Assembly: GCF_905475345.1 (NCBI RefSeq)
Contig: NC_066587.1
Span: forward strand, 15,731,558-15,795,557
Source of the DNA: Vespula vulgaris
Lineage: Eukaryota > Arthropoda > Insecta > Hymenoptera > Vespidae
Length of the DNA: 64,000 nucleotides
Reading direction: 5' to 3'
Shown here: one piece after another, positions 13,420 through 25,341 of the stretch
How the letters are laid out: each line of letters opens with the position of its first letter
Position numbering within the stretch: the stretch's first letter is position 1
Notes under the pieces: model-generated
Told to the model about the DNA's origin: nothing
Seen by the model: the letters and a program-made list of their open reading frames with translations, nothing else
Databases searched by the model: none
Translations under genes and position numbers: made by a program

Positions 13420-15870
13420 TATATACACACACATTTATTTAATTTGAAATAGTAATTAAGGTAAATCGCTTCTCTAAGAAAATTGCAATGTCTGTAACTC
13501 TTGCAATAATTGAAATATGATGGAATTGTATAGGATTTTAGTTCATTATTATGAACTTTTGGAAGATTTATATTACATGCATTTTTTATAAAGCCGAAAT
13601 CTTGCCGTACTACAGTGGGATCTCGATTATTCTTTAATTATATGATTCGTCGTATAAATCGAATCCGAGGTCTCGAATGTTTTCTCATAATAGAAGAGGA
13701 TTTTCGTCTGAAACATTTGTCTTCCTCGTTTGTTCGTTATCCGCTATAAGCTTTAATTTATATACATCTTTATATACATATTTTCTTGGCGTTACTAATA
13801 TATGGGTGTTAACGTGGATTTATCTATATAGTATAACGGATATAACTAAAACAATAAATTTGTTAAAAGAAAAACATAAATACGAAATACAGCTTCTTAA
13901 AGATGTCATGAGGCAAGATTGACGACGGACAGAAATGAGATCTTTGATAAGTCGAATTAGGACAGAAATTGACCCTAATTTGCTTTAAATCGTTCCATTC
14001 TAAGAATCGTTGTATTAGATTAATAAGAATGTTTCTTGGACTATATACAAGTAATATAGTTAATATATATAATAGGATCGATTTTACAATCGGTCAAATT
14101 TTTTGTGCTTTTTTACTGTACTAATTTAAGAAATGATTTTTTACGTTCTTGTATACTACAACGTGTATTTCATCTGTATCGTAAGTTCATTTTTCATATA
14201 TCATAAATTTTTATAATCGGGATTCCACTTGGTTTCTTTGATATTAAGTAAATAATTTAATTGCTTAATTTCATAAAATATTTTATTTTTCTACCAAACG
14301 CACAGAGAGAAATAGATGTATTGCTATAATTTTTTTTTTCTTTTTTTCTTCCTCTTTTTTCTTTTTCTTTAGAATTTAATTTTTGGAGGTAGAGTATTCT
14401 AAAAATATATTGTTCGCCGTGTTAATACTGTCATTTGTAACGTAAGAAAGTAAAAGTGGTAGAAGTATTAATGATGCTTTTTTTTATAATGTTTAAAGAA
14501 TAAATAGTTATCTGTGTAGAATTTATCAATGAATTGGCTAAGTCATTATAACTGTAATATGAAGAATATAAGGGTATTGTATTTTGATGCGTTGCAAAAA
14601 TTAATATATAAAACAAAAAAAATGTTTTCACAATACTACGAATAATGTCTGCATATTTGAAAAAGCATATTTGATTTTTTTTATTTTTTTTTATTTTTTA
14701 TTATTTTGTAATTTTTTTATTTTTTTATTTTCTTTTATTTTTTTAACGAGACAGTTTTATATCGTGTTTTCGTCTCACATAAAATATAAGCTGCTTGTAA
14801 AGTTATGCTCGCTTCCATGGATTGTTCCTATGGAGGTACGCATGTGAAATATTACTGCCAATTTAGAACATTGACACGTTCCTTTCATTCCTCAAGTTAG
14901 CGTCGATATTAGTCGATGTCGATAGTGGGCAATAATATATACATATTTATTTATTTAATAAATGCATTGTAAACTGTAAGATGATTATACAGCGAGAGCA
15001 AATAATAATACTTCTCCAGAGATTTCACGATACAGGGGTTTTTAATGCTGGTGTTAAAAATGAATGCAAGATAATGAGACATAATATTCTGAGAAACGAT
15101 CAAGCGTTCTCCGCGATATTTTTGTTCTTCAACGAAATATATTCACTTTACCCAGCGTTAAACGCCAAACTATAATATCAAATGCTCTATTAATTAGTAG
15201 TTAATAACCGTTCATCCATTGTAACAAAATACTGTTTGATGTAGTAAAAAATTCGAAGGTGATTGTTAATTTGTAATAATTATTACAATAGTAAACTTAC
15301 AAGAACAATAAATAAACTAAATCAGTATTCGATTATTTTCGCTTGACGTTTGAATTAGTCACGAACCTATTAAAAGAAATATTTATGGGTTGTTATGTAA
15401 ATTCACTTTTGGATTTTTTTTTTATTTATTTATTTATTTTTTTTTTTTTATTTACAACTTACAGATTTCGTAGAAAATTATATAATATAGACAAATGACG
15501 ATCACCAATTTTTGTATTAGTATTAAAAGTAAGATTCAACGTGATAAGTAAATGATTTCAAAATGAATTACCCTTTTTCTGCTAGAAAATATTGAAATTA
15601 AGAGTAACATATACGTACTATGTATTACTAATTATAATACCCTGTTTATATTTTTTACTTGTACATTTAAAAAATTTTCTTTTTTTCTAATTTTAATTTG
15701 TCATTAAATTTTTTGTACATTCTCTCCGAAGTTGAATAATCTCACGCATTAATTCAATATGAGCTTCTCTCTCAATGAAGTATTGCAATGAAAGTACGTT
15801 GCAATTTTCGATTGTTATTTATACATTGTGTGATATTTATTCTGTACTGATATGTATTCATGTACGTAGA
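13071..15870. other. Convergent 3' region between MIM and TEP
   Basis: This 2.8 kb stretch holds the long 3' UTR of MIM (plus) and the shorter 3' end of the TEP gene (minus). It contains an (AAT)n tract at 13367-13418, several T-rich runs (14330-14370, 14675-14745, 15413-15450) and scattered short open frames without family resemblance. The frame at 13677-13922 has hydrophobic stretches but no start context, splice support or recognised homology. Nothing else is supported. Confidence 0.5.
13367..13418. repeat. (AAT)n trinucleotide microsatellite
   Basis: About 17 consecutive AAT units followed by short TA and CA steps, in the presumed MIM 3' UTR. Confidence 0.92.
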
Positions 15871-16433
15871 TCAACCACCCACTGGTCTATCATGATTACG
15901 TTCATTTTTATCTTTTTTAGAACAATGTAATCTAGCTTCTACTAATCTTTGAGGTACACCACCGGTGGACGACAAACCATATATAGACATAGAATTATTT
16001 AAAATCTGTTTCCCGTGTTCTTTTAATGTTGCAAAGTCGTCGCCTTTAGAACGTAACAATAATCCAAGACTTCCAGCTGTAACATATATTTTTGCCATCA
16101 AAATATATCACAATTTCTAAATTAATTAATTACATTATGACATTGAAATGTCATATTGATGTACTTACGATTATCCAATGGTGGACAAGAACATCTTGGA
16201 TTCAAAATAAGTTCGACGGTAGAACGAAGTCGTTTTACATCACGCATTGCATTAAGATCTAATAATAGTCTTGCTTTTCGTAAACGCCTAATTGCCACTT
16301 TTACAACGCTACTTGCCGAACAATAGATATCATTAAAGTTGTCTGGTAATTCTTTACTGCATATTGGGCAAGATCGGTTTAGATAGGTTGAATCTAACAT
16401 TTTAATAATATTATAAAAGTAGTCAATATTTCC

Positions 16434-16490
<57 letters not shown>

Positions 16491-19400
16491 TGTATATATA
16501 TGTATGTATGTACCTGAGGAATTTAATTGGACATCCATCTTATGATCCCTTTGTATAGGTGTAGTAGATTCAACAATATCAATCTTGCCATTTGTTTTGT
16601 AGTCGATTTCATCGGATGATGAATTTTCATTAAGATTAGTTATACTTGGTCTCACATAAACAAGCACTGGACCTTCGATTCCTTCCGGTGTTTCGAGATC
16701 ATGATCAACGGAAACAAAGGACGGATTGTCAAAAATTTCTTCGACCATAGGAGTTGAGTTAATTTCTAGATCATCTGGTATTTGACCACTTCCAGTATCC
16801 ACCTGTGAAGCTGACAAAATAAAATGAAAGTCGTGTCACTCGATGTGAATTTCTTTTTCTTTTTATTTTTTCTTTTTATTTTACGATTACTAATTTTACT
16901 CACTGATTGGAATATCGGTTGAATTATTATTTACATTTGAATTCTTTCCCACTAAATCTGCTTTGTTTGTAGTTATTTTTTGATCAGAATTTTCCATTAA
17001 TGTTCCATCCGGAATATTTAATTTTGCTTTGACAATTCTCCCATCATCAGTCTTATTTTTTTCATTATGTTTTTTTAAGGCGACCGTATCGTGTTCTTTT
17101 TCAACGGAATCTATTGGCTTTACCAATAATAGATTTTTCAATTCCATTGTATTACGATTAGTTACCTTATTGTTCATATTTCCACTTTCTTTTCCAAAAT
17201 TTTTCGATGATTTTTCTAAAGTTTTATCATGTTCCACGTTCGTATGTTTACTATATTGTAAAAACGCTAAAGTACCCTCTGTTTCAACAGGCATTGGGTT
17301 TGGTATCTCAGTCTCTTCGTTTATATCAGCGCTACTACATGTTTGCGCGAAATTATAACTCTGAAATATTGGAATATACAACATTATTTATAATTTCTAT
17401 GTAATTTCTTTTTTAATTTTATATCGTAAATTCTATTCTACTAGGTAATATATAGTGCGTACACTGGATATCATTAATTCTTGCTGATAGTAATCGTACA
17501 GCTTCACGTTTGCAGGTTCGAGTCTGTCGACTATATTCTCCCTTATAACATTAAAAGATATACATGTTTTTTGTCCTATTAATCTATCGAAATATATAGT
17601 GACGATATCACGGTCATCCTCGATACGTTTTACTTCTATAATGTAAATATTTGCATGATCATGTCTATAAGTATCTCTATATTGAAAAAATAAGAATCAA
17701 GGATGTTAATTTACTTGTACTTGGAACTTCTAACAACGAATGCAAGCTCGATCGATCTGGAACGTATCCGCTAATCATTCCGATCTCAAGTAATGCCATG
17801 TTGCTTTCTTCGTCTGCCATTTTATATCGAGCACAGACTGTAATTCTTTGCATCGAGCATTCATCCACAAAAATATCCGAGGTAGCAGATACTGAAAGAT
17901 CAAATGCTTCAGAGCCAGTCACTTTAGCAACGTTATATATCAAATTGTTCTGAAATATAAAGAAGAATGTTATCTCTAATCGAATCAATGATTATTCTTA
18001 TCAATTGTTTAATAATCAATGTAAAAAAACTATACACAAAACTGATAACTACCATTAGAAATAAAATATATCTATATCATTTATCTCTCTTACCTGCACC
18101 AAAACACACCCTTCTCCTTCAGCAAAAATTTCTATTATTGTCGGCAAAGTAGGTAATTGGATCTGAATGAGAACCACTCGATTGTCATTATTCATTCTGT
18201 AAACATGATCGACTTCACTGGCGGTAACGAGAACCGATAAATCCGTGGAATTTGTAGCCATAGCTAAAGCATATTTTGTAAGTGCTTCCAAGCCAAGAAC
18301 AGTGTCTTGTGTAGACGTAAAACCGCCTTCTGCATTTCGTTGTTTGGACATCCAGCGAACTGCTTTTAAAGCATCTACCATATTTTCTTCTCCACCTAAT
18401 TTAACGAGAGAGAGAACAGCATAAGCTGTCATTTCGATGCTTAATCCCACTGATGGTTTTGTTTTGTCTTCCCACCAAAGTAGATCCTACATCATCGAAA
18501 TAATAACATTTCTATGTGTTGTGTGATAGTTATTATTATATATACTGTATATAATGTTTTATATTATATTTTCATACGTTGTTACGAGTTGCACGATTCA
18601 TCAATGATGCCATACTTCCATTTGCTTTGGGATGCTCTAATAAGGCTAAAGCATATGTCGATAAAGCGGCTGTATAGGGACTGTCGTAGACATCTGTCAG
18701 AGCCTCTAGACAGTAAAGAGCATTATTGATGAGCGAAGCTGTTAAAAGAACACCAGATTCAAGGAGCGATATAAGAATATAGGCTGTCAATGCTGCTGAG
18801 CTGTCGTCTTCTTGCAAACCTCCCTACGATCGAATACATATACATATAATTGAACGAATATACCTAATTAGATCCATTCTTGTACCTTCATATGTTTGTG
18901 GAAAACACTGCCTATTATAGGGAAACATCCATTTTCTAATTGTTTGCTCATAATCCACTTTACGGATATCTTCAAATCACGTTCATCGATATAAATCAAA
19001 CTGCGAGCTTGGGCAAAGGATTTCACTATGAAAGCAGTTAGCCATATTGAACTTTGCGAAGTATCAGGGCCAAATGCTGAATAAGAACCATCGGGATGCC
19101 TATAATTTAGTTCACGCTGGTATCCTATATTAATGAATTTTATTTAATATGGAATATAGAAAAGCTAAGTTCTCTTATTTTTGTCGTGTAAAAGTAAAAT
19201 ACCCTTTTCCATGTTTTTAATAGCTTTTGCTCGAAGCTCTGGATTGTCCATCCCGTTAGCATCCAAGTAACCGATTACGTGAATATTCGGCACAAAGAGA
19301 ACCATATTTTGTTCGCCACATCCCATTGGAAGTTTAACGAGTTTGTCTAAGTTTTCTAATACTGGTCCTAAAACATCTCCTGTCAACGTCACATGGGCTT

Positions 19401-22400
19401 TCGCACTGTCAGGTATCAAATCTTTTGGTAAATCCAAATTCCAAACTATTCTTGAATCGTCACTAAAATCTTTCGGACAAATAAACGCTGACTTAGTGAT
19501 TTCGACTGGGAAACCTTCTGGTAACACAAGAATTGGTTTCACGATGGTATCGCTATAGAATTATTAATGAAAATACATTACTTTAATTAACCAACCAAAA
19601 ATTATATTTCAATGAGATTTAGAAAATTTTTAATATACCGAGTGTATACTAATGTGTCTGGACCACATGGATCGGGATAGTTAGCATCTATCGCTGCGGA
19701 TACGGTAATGTTAATATCTCCGAGAACTCGTGGTCTTAAAATATATTCATGAACGACACTGTCTATTGGTTTTACACAGAACGAAGAGACAGGATTAGAC
19801 AAATGTAGATCTAAGCCTGTTGCATCTTCCAATTGAATCTTTACCTTTAGAAAAATGTTATTTTTCTCCATTAGTCTTAAGTACATTATCATATGTATAT
19901 AATAAATTCAATTTTCTAATCAACTGATACTTACTGGTAAACTATGTTGCATATAATTGAAAAGTGAAACCTTCATACGTAACATTTCACCGCGTTTGAC
20001 ACTGTAAGGTAAACTATAATCAAGAAAGAAGGGCTGGAAAGTAGTGATAGTAGTCGGTGGAGCAATTCCAAGACCCTGAACTGGTGAAATGCAAACTGTA
20101 TGTCCAACCCAATCAGTAATCGTATGCGGAAGAGTTCGTTCTATCGTTAATTTTCCTTCTTTTCTGTAGGTAACAATTAAATACACATAATCGTTTGATA
20201 TAACACCATGATCATTTCTCAAAATATTCGTTTAAATTTATACCCAGTTGGCACTAATTCCCACAACCATGTTTCTGGAAAATATGATCTAAGAGTAGTA
20301 ACAAGATCAGGTGATTGATCTACGTATGCTAATTCCGCACCCATGTCTGCTGTTGCAACTGGGAAATTAAGCAATGGATAAGCCATAGGCATTGTTTTCA
20401 TATCACTTTTAAACATTAAACCTGTCAACATAAATAATATATATGAAGAAATTTTTCACTTATTTATATCAACAGTTTTACATTGTTGTAATAAAAAATT
20501 TAATCATATCAGATAAATTACCAGATTCTTCATCAGCTTTACTAAGAGTATACAATCTAACATCAGCTTGTCTTAAGTTGAAGAAAAGTTTTGGACATGG
20601 CTTAGTTTCTATAATTAAATCGCTCATTACGATCGTCCCAAAATCCTAGAACAAGTATGAAATTATGATAAAAGTAATCATTGTTTCTTTTTTTTGTGTG
20701 TTTTTTTTTTTATAATATTATCTCTTCTTTTTTGCCAAATATATATAATCCTTTTAAATCGAAAACTTACATTAAAAGCCTGTGCAGCATCTACATAACT
20801 AACATCATCTGATACAACGGTATCAATGGAACGTCTTCTATTTCTTTTTAAATTCCAAAATGGTACTTCTATGGCGGGGAAAGGCAAATGATCGACTTCT
20901 TTGCTTTCTTGTTCTGGCTGCACTGTTGCGGCAAATAATCAAAATTCATTTTTAATGATACAACAAAATTGGCTACGAAAAAATGGCTCTAACTGGATTG
21001 GGATTCGAGATCTCCGTATTTCATGTGCGACACTGCCATCATTAAGCTGCTTAAGAACTCAGAGTTTCCATTCTTTCATAGCCTTTTTAAGGTGAACATA
21101 CATAATATCTTAAATGTAATACTTTTGCAATGAGTCCAGGTCCAAGCAGGCCTTTCTGGTTCGGGATGGAATCTTTTGAGTTGATTAAAAGTTTGAATAG
21201 GATCTAATAAGTTTGATTTTGATCCAGCAAGGAAAACTGTTGATTTATCGACAGCGGAAATTCCACAGAGAGACCAAGGCGCAGCTTCTACGTGATATTG
21301 TGTCGTTGTACCAGGACTTTGAGCGTCTATATGCCATGCCGTTTTAACTTTATTTTCGAAACAATGACCAACTTCGATGGTGTAACTTGTTGCTACGGTT
21401 TCACCGTCCGATCTGACATAATATAAAAGTAATTCCGAAACCGGTGCCATACTTGGCGTAATTTTTACGCTCAAAGGAAACCTGATAAAAAGCGAAAAAT
21501 TTATTTATACGTTATTTCTTTATCTTTTTTTAAACATTGTATCAAATATATGATCATATATAATCTCACCGGTGTACAATAGTGTTTTGATCCGTTTTAT
21601 TTGTAGCTGATTCTACAGCACCTAACAAGTTACGAAAATCTGAATAATTTAAAACTGTATCACGTGTAGGTCTGTGTTTGACATGACCATATATTAAAAG
21701 ATCTCCTTTTGAATTAATAGAATAATGGAAAGAAATTGATTCGTTATTGTTATTAGTAACGGGTACTGTATACATAACATTGAACGAATACTTTTCACCA
21801 CAAACGATTGGCTGATATCCTCGAGCAACAGCCAAATAGCTATCGGATGGCGAATACCAAGGAAATACATCGATATACGCTGAAGGTTGATCCATAAAAA
21901 TCTAAGAATGTTATATATATCAATTATATTATAAATTTTTAACGCATTATATCTTTATGTGAACATAAAAAAAGATATTTATTTACCCTCCAACGTTTAT
22001 CCGGAGAATAATATTTTGTAGGATAATCAACACCAGTTGCTATGAAGCTCAGTAGAATGATATGTTTGTGTGGCGGTGGTACCACAAAATCAACGAAACC
22101 ATCTCCCGAGGATATAAAATGACGACATTCCACTGCCGATCGTAGCCATTCATCTTTTCCACGGACTCTCAAGCAGAGCTGAATCTTTTCATTTGCAGCA
22201 GGAACATCGTCTTGACGAAGAACACGCAACTGTAATATAATGTGAATTTAAATTAATACGGGATATGATATGAATTATAAATATAATACATTTGCATATA
22301 TTCAAAAATAATAATAATAATTGATTAATTAATTAATTAAATGTCTTATAGATATCTTCTTTGTCACCTTTCCGTGATAAGGTAAACCCAATTTAAAATA

Positions 22401-25341
22401 TTTAGGCGTGTACGGTATAAATTCCAATTTAAGCGCTTGATGTACAACTACAGTTCGGCTGATAGTGGTTTCTACAATACCAGTTCCAGCCTCCGTGAAG
22501 TTCGCTATCAAAGCGATATTATTTGGTGCTACTTTCCAATTAGCTAATCCAAGAACCGCACTGGAAAGTGCAAATTCGGTACAACCATCTGGCGAATCGA
22601 GCTGTAAAAAATAAATTTTTTATTGTAGAAGATTTAATTGTAAAGTAAATCTTTATAAGTATTTATGTTATTTTGTTTACGTATTTATATCATAAATAAT
22701 ATGGATTGAAATATCTTATTAACAAATAATCTTACATACTTCAGTTTCGTAATGTATTTCAGGTAAATTTAACTTTCGCTTCCAGCTTGGAGTTTGTGGA
22801 GTCAATTTTAAGAACAAAGTACCTTTTACTGGTTTCCCATAGCTATACCTATTGTGAATATAATCATATAATTAAAAGTATTATTCATTTAGGATAATCT
22901 ACACAAAGTTATCCGCGAATTATGCTTATCTAAATAATATTTAAAATTACATTCCAAAAGTTATTGTAATTTAAACTTTCATAATTTTTAGGACAAACAG
23001 TGTTAATATTGTTAATAAGCTTGTGGGTAACTCTTCGTAATAAAGTCAATGAATCGCCAATCATATTGGTATACAAGATAATAAATGAACTGTTATTTCG
23101 CGATAACTAATTCTAGTAAAAATCTTAAAATTACTTTGCACAGATATTCCACGTAACGTTTTCTGCATCTGCAAGTATATATCCTGATGATATTATTTTT
23201 ACTTGGAATTTCGGCAAAACGTATTTCTTCACTTCAAATACCGTTGTATGAAAGAGTTGTGGTTGCGATTTCTTTTTTTCAACTTTTATTCTCCATGTAC
23301 CCTATATATAAAATATATCGAAATTAATACATATTTATATATAATTGTAAAAGTATATTGAGAATTAAATTATAATATAATCTTACCGGACTTGCTTCGG
23401 ATGTTAAAGAAAATTTCAATTGTAGCATCCCGTTTACCGTAGTCATATTTGTCCATTGCGCTACTCTTATCTCTGACGGATTTTCAATCCATATTTTTGG
23501 AATCTATATGAAACCAAAAATGATTTTTTATCATTTCATAAAAATAAAATAAAAGTTATGTAACTGTTAATTCAGGACTTACTCGTTTCTTCCAAGGCTT
23601 CAGATCGTGCTTAAGCATTAGAATTCTGATATTCACATCTTGTCCTGGTTTATAGACTGGCTTATCAGTTTCAAGGAACGTTATTGTAGAATCGTGTTCG
23701 ATATAAACTTCTTTCTCCGAATCTACAGAATAATCGGGATGTTTGTCGAACTTCATTTTCAATTGAAGTCTCCCACTGGAATATTTCGTTGATGGTACCA
23801 TTAACTCCAAGCATGTTTCCACGCCTATTTCATAAATTGATCATTAACGGACAATCAATGTGTTAAGTTATAAGTTGTTGGATTTTGATAGAAGTGTCCT
23901 AAATTATTCAAATAACAATTCTCTTGATACTAACGCACGTTTAAAGAACCCCATCATCAATATAGATATTACTTGTTCGACGAATCGCTATAAAGACTGA
24001 TGATTCAACCGAGCGCGATAATCCAATTAATTATTATTTCTGCAATTACGTTTGCACGAGACAATATACGAGGAAGATAATCACTTGAATAAATTGAGTA
24101 AGTTAATCGAGAGACGATGTAAACGCAGGATACGATTGTTTAGATTTTTCTATTAATATCATTCCCAGACGTACGATCGGATCTATATTTGGCTCTATTT
24201 TATCGATCATTTGAATTAGCTCTGATAACATTCGAAACCCCAATGCTGATATTCTCCGTATATTTTGCGCGATAACAATGCCGATGGGTTTCCCATGTGA
24301 TCTAACGATTGATTATTTCCCCTCCAACAAGGGACTTAGCCAATTCAGCTCCCTCGCAGGAAGCGACGACAATTTCAATTTACAATTTGTTTAAAGAGCC
24401 TTACGTGACATATAGAAAGATAGAGGTAATTGAAGAGGGGAGAAAAGACGTGTATGTGTGTGTGTTTGTGTTTGTGTTTGTGAGAAAAATAGAGAGAGAG
24501 AGAGAAATAGTGAGAGAAAAATAGAGAGAACGAAAAACAAGAAAGAGATTTAATGCAAATATTAACCATATAAAAAATGAGTCAGGTTTTTTAGGTGTAA
24601 TTGATAACTTTCGATATAAATATGATCTCAAAAAATAATATAAATATATATATATATAATGTAAAGTAACATTCGAAAAGGTCAATTGTTGAGGTCGATC
24701 TGTGGTCAATGATAAAGAACATACTCGTATATACACGTTATTATGAATGAAACGTTTATAATAAAAAAAATAAAAAGAGAAGTAACTACAAATATGATTT
24801 TTCCCAAATAGAAAATTATGTATCTTGAATCATAACATGGATGAAATTTTGTTTTCTTTTTAAACGTGCTTGTAATCATTATACTTGCCAGACTTTATGG
24901 TAGTGCTAGTGCTTGCTAATATTTCTTCTTCTGGAGCAGAAGTTGGGGACAACAGTTCCAGAAGTATATGCGCTGGTGGTTCTAAATTGTGCAGAGATAA
25001 ACATCCGCTTTCGGTCTCCCCCGCTAAAAATCTTTTTGGTGCCGTGAACACATATCCTCTGTAAAAAATACAAAGAAATAAAACAAAAAAATTAGTTTAC
25101 GTTACGTTAATAATATTTCTTCGCTTTTTCTTTTACATTATTTAATTGTTAGATCCGATAATAAAAAATTTGATTATCCCGATATTAAGATGAGAAATTA
25201 CATCGCGTGTCTCATTTAATTAAAAAAAAATATTAATAAAACAATATTCGATATTTACCGATTAACGATGTTGCTACTTTGACAGAGATAGATCGATGTC
25301 AGTAGATAGATGAGTGAAACGGATATAAGAGATTTCAACAT
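15871..25341 (-). CDS. Secreted thioester-containing protein (A2M/complement superfamily) with C-terminal NTR-like extension
   Basis: Twenty-five exons, 25341-25259 to 16076-15871, chain in phase to ~1,985 codons. Signal peptide MLKSLISVSLIYLLTSIYLC. Family blocks in order: TDKPVYKPGQ (MG2), FEVKKYVLPKFQV (MG3), furin-like RNRRRS near residue 757, GTIVMSDLIIETKPCP, PYSVKRGEMLRM (MG7), thioester GCGEQNM (19309-19323; Cys ~1123), the alpha-alpha barrel GGFTSTQDTVLGLEAL and the receptor-binding domain ending KLYDYYQQELMISS. After this, exons 17360-16904 and 16810-16514 encode a ~250-residue charged Asn/Ser-rich linker, and the last two a module with CPIC, YCSASSVVKVAI and CSCP resembling NTR/C345C. 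The family marks microbes or traps proteases in haemolymph. Exon 21057-20771 carries an in-frame TGA (20939-20941), and the second intron is GC-AG. CD109-, TEP- or CPAMD8-type subfamily is undecided. Confidence 0.9.
16169..16393 (-). other. Exon encoding the Cys-rich NTR/C345C-like module of the TEP
   Basis: This penultimate TEP exon encodes a segment beginning DSTYLNRSCPICSKEL, then YCSASSVVKVAIRRLRKARL and ending with NPRCSCPPLDN. The order of a CxxC pair, an YCSAxxVVKVxI strand and a CxCPxL turn is that of netrin-like (NTR/C345C) domains found at the C-terminus of C3, C4 and C5. The final exon (16076-15871) continues with SLGLLLRSKGDDF and one more Cys before the stop. Domain naming is by pattern recognition only; the phase of both junctions is consistent with being part of the TEP transcript. 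Confidence 0.6.
16437..16511. repeat. (TA)n / TATG microsatellite in TEP intron
   Basis: A long TA tract changing to TATG units sits inside the intron between exons 24 and 23 of the TEP gene, within about 45 bases of the exon boundary at 16393. Confidence 0.92.
20939..20941 (-). other. In-frame TGA inside a TEP exon, or part of a 54-base mini-intron
   Basis: Reading the TEP exon 21057-20771 in the phase set by both neighbours, codon 725 is TGA between NEF and LFAATV. The surrounding frame is otherwise open and protein-like. The stop would be removed if 20976-20923 (GTAGCC...CAACAG, 54 bases) were spliced as an intron; the donor is poor and the length at the low limit. Alternatives are a sequence error, a polymorphic null or stop readthrough. 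Confidence 0.75.
23825..24888 (-). other. GC-AG intron 2 of the TEP gene
   Basis: The only phase-consistent join between the exon at 25058-24889 and that at 23824-23583 uses the donor TCTG|GCAAGTATA and the acceptor AATAG|GCGTG. GCAAGT is the usual consensus of GC donors. A GT donor four bases further (GCAA|GTATA) would shift the frame. The intron is 1,064 bases, much longer than its neighbours, and holds GT and GA repeats. Confidence 0.7.
24450..24545. repeat. GT- and GA-rich microsatellite in TEP intron 2
   Basis: Short GT/TTTGTG units (about 24453-24484) pass into GA and GAAA units (about 24490-24530) within the long second intron of the TEP gene. Confidence 0.8.

Noticed and set aside
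13677..13922. 81-codon frame with hydrophobic segments
   Set aside because: Within the AT-rich MIM 3' UTR; hydrophobicity is expected from AT-rich codons; no conserved motif.
17515..17525. GGTTCGAGTCT resembling a tRNA B box
   Set aside because: It lies inside the TEP exon 17635-17463 (antisense of the codons for ANV), and no matching A box or cloverleaf is present upstream.
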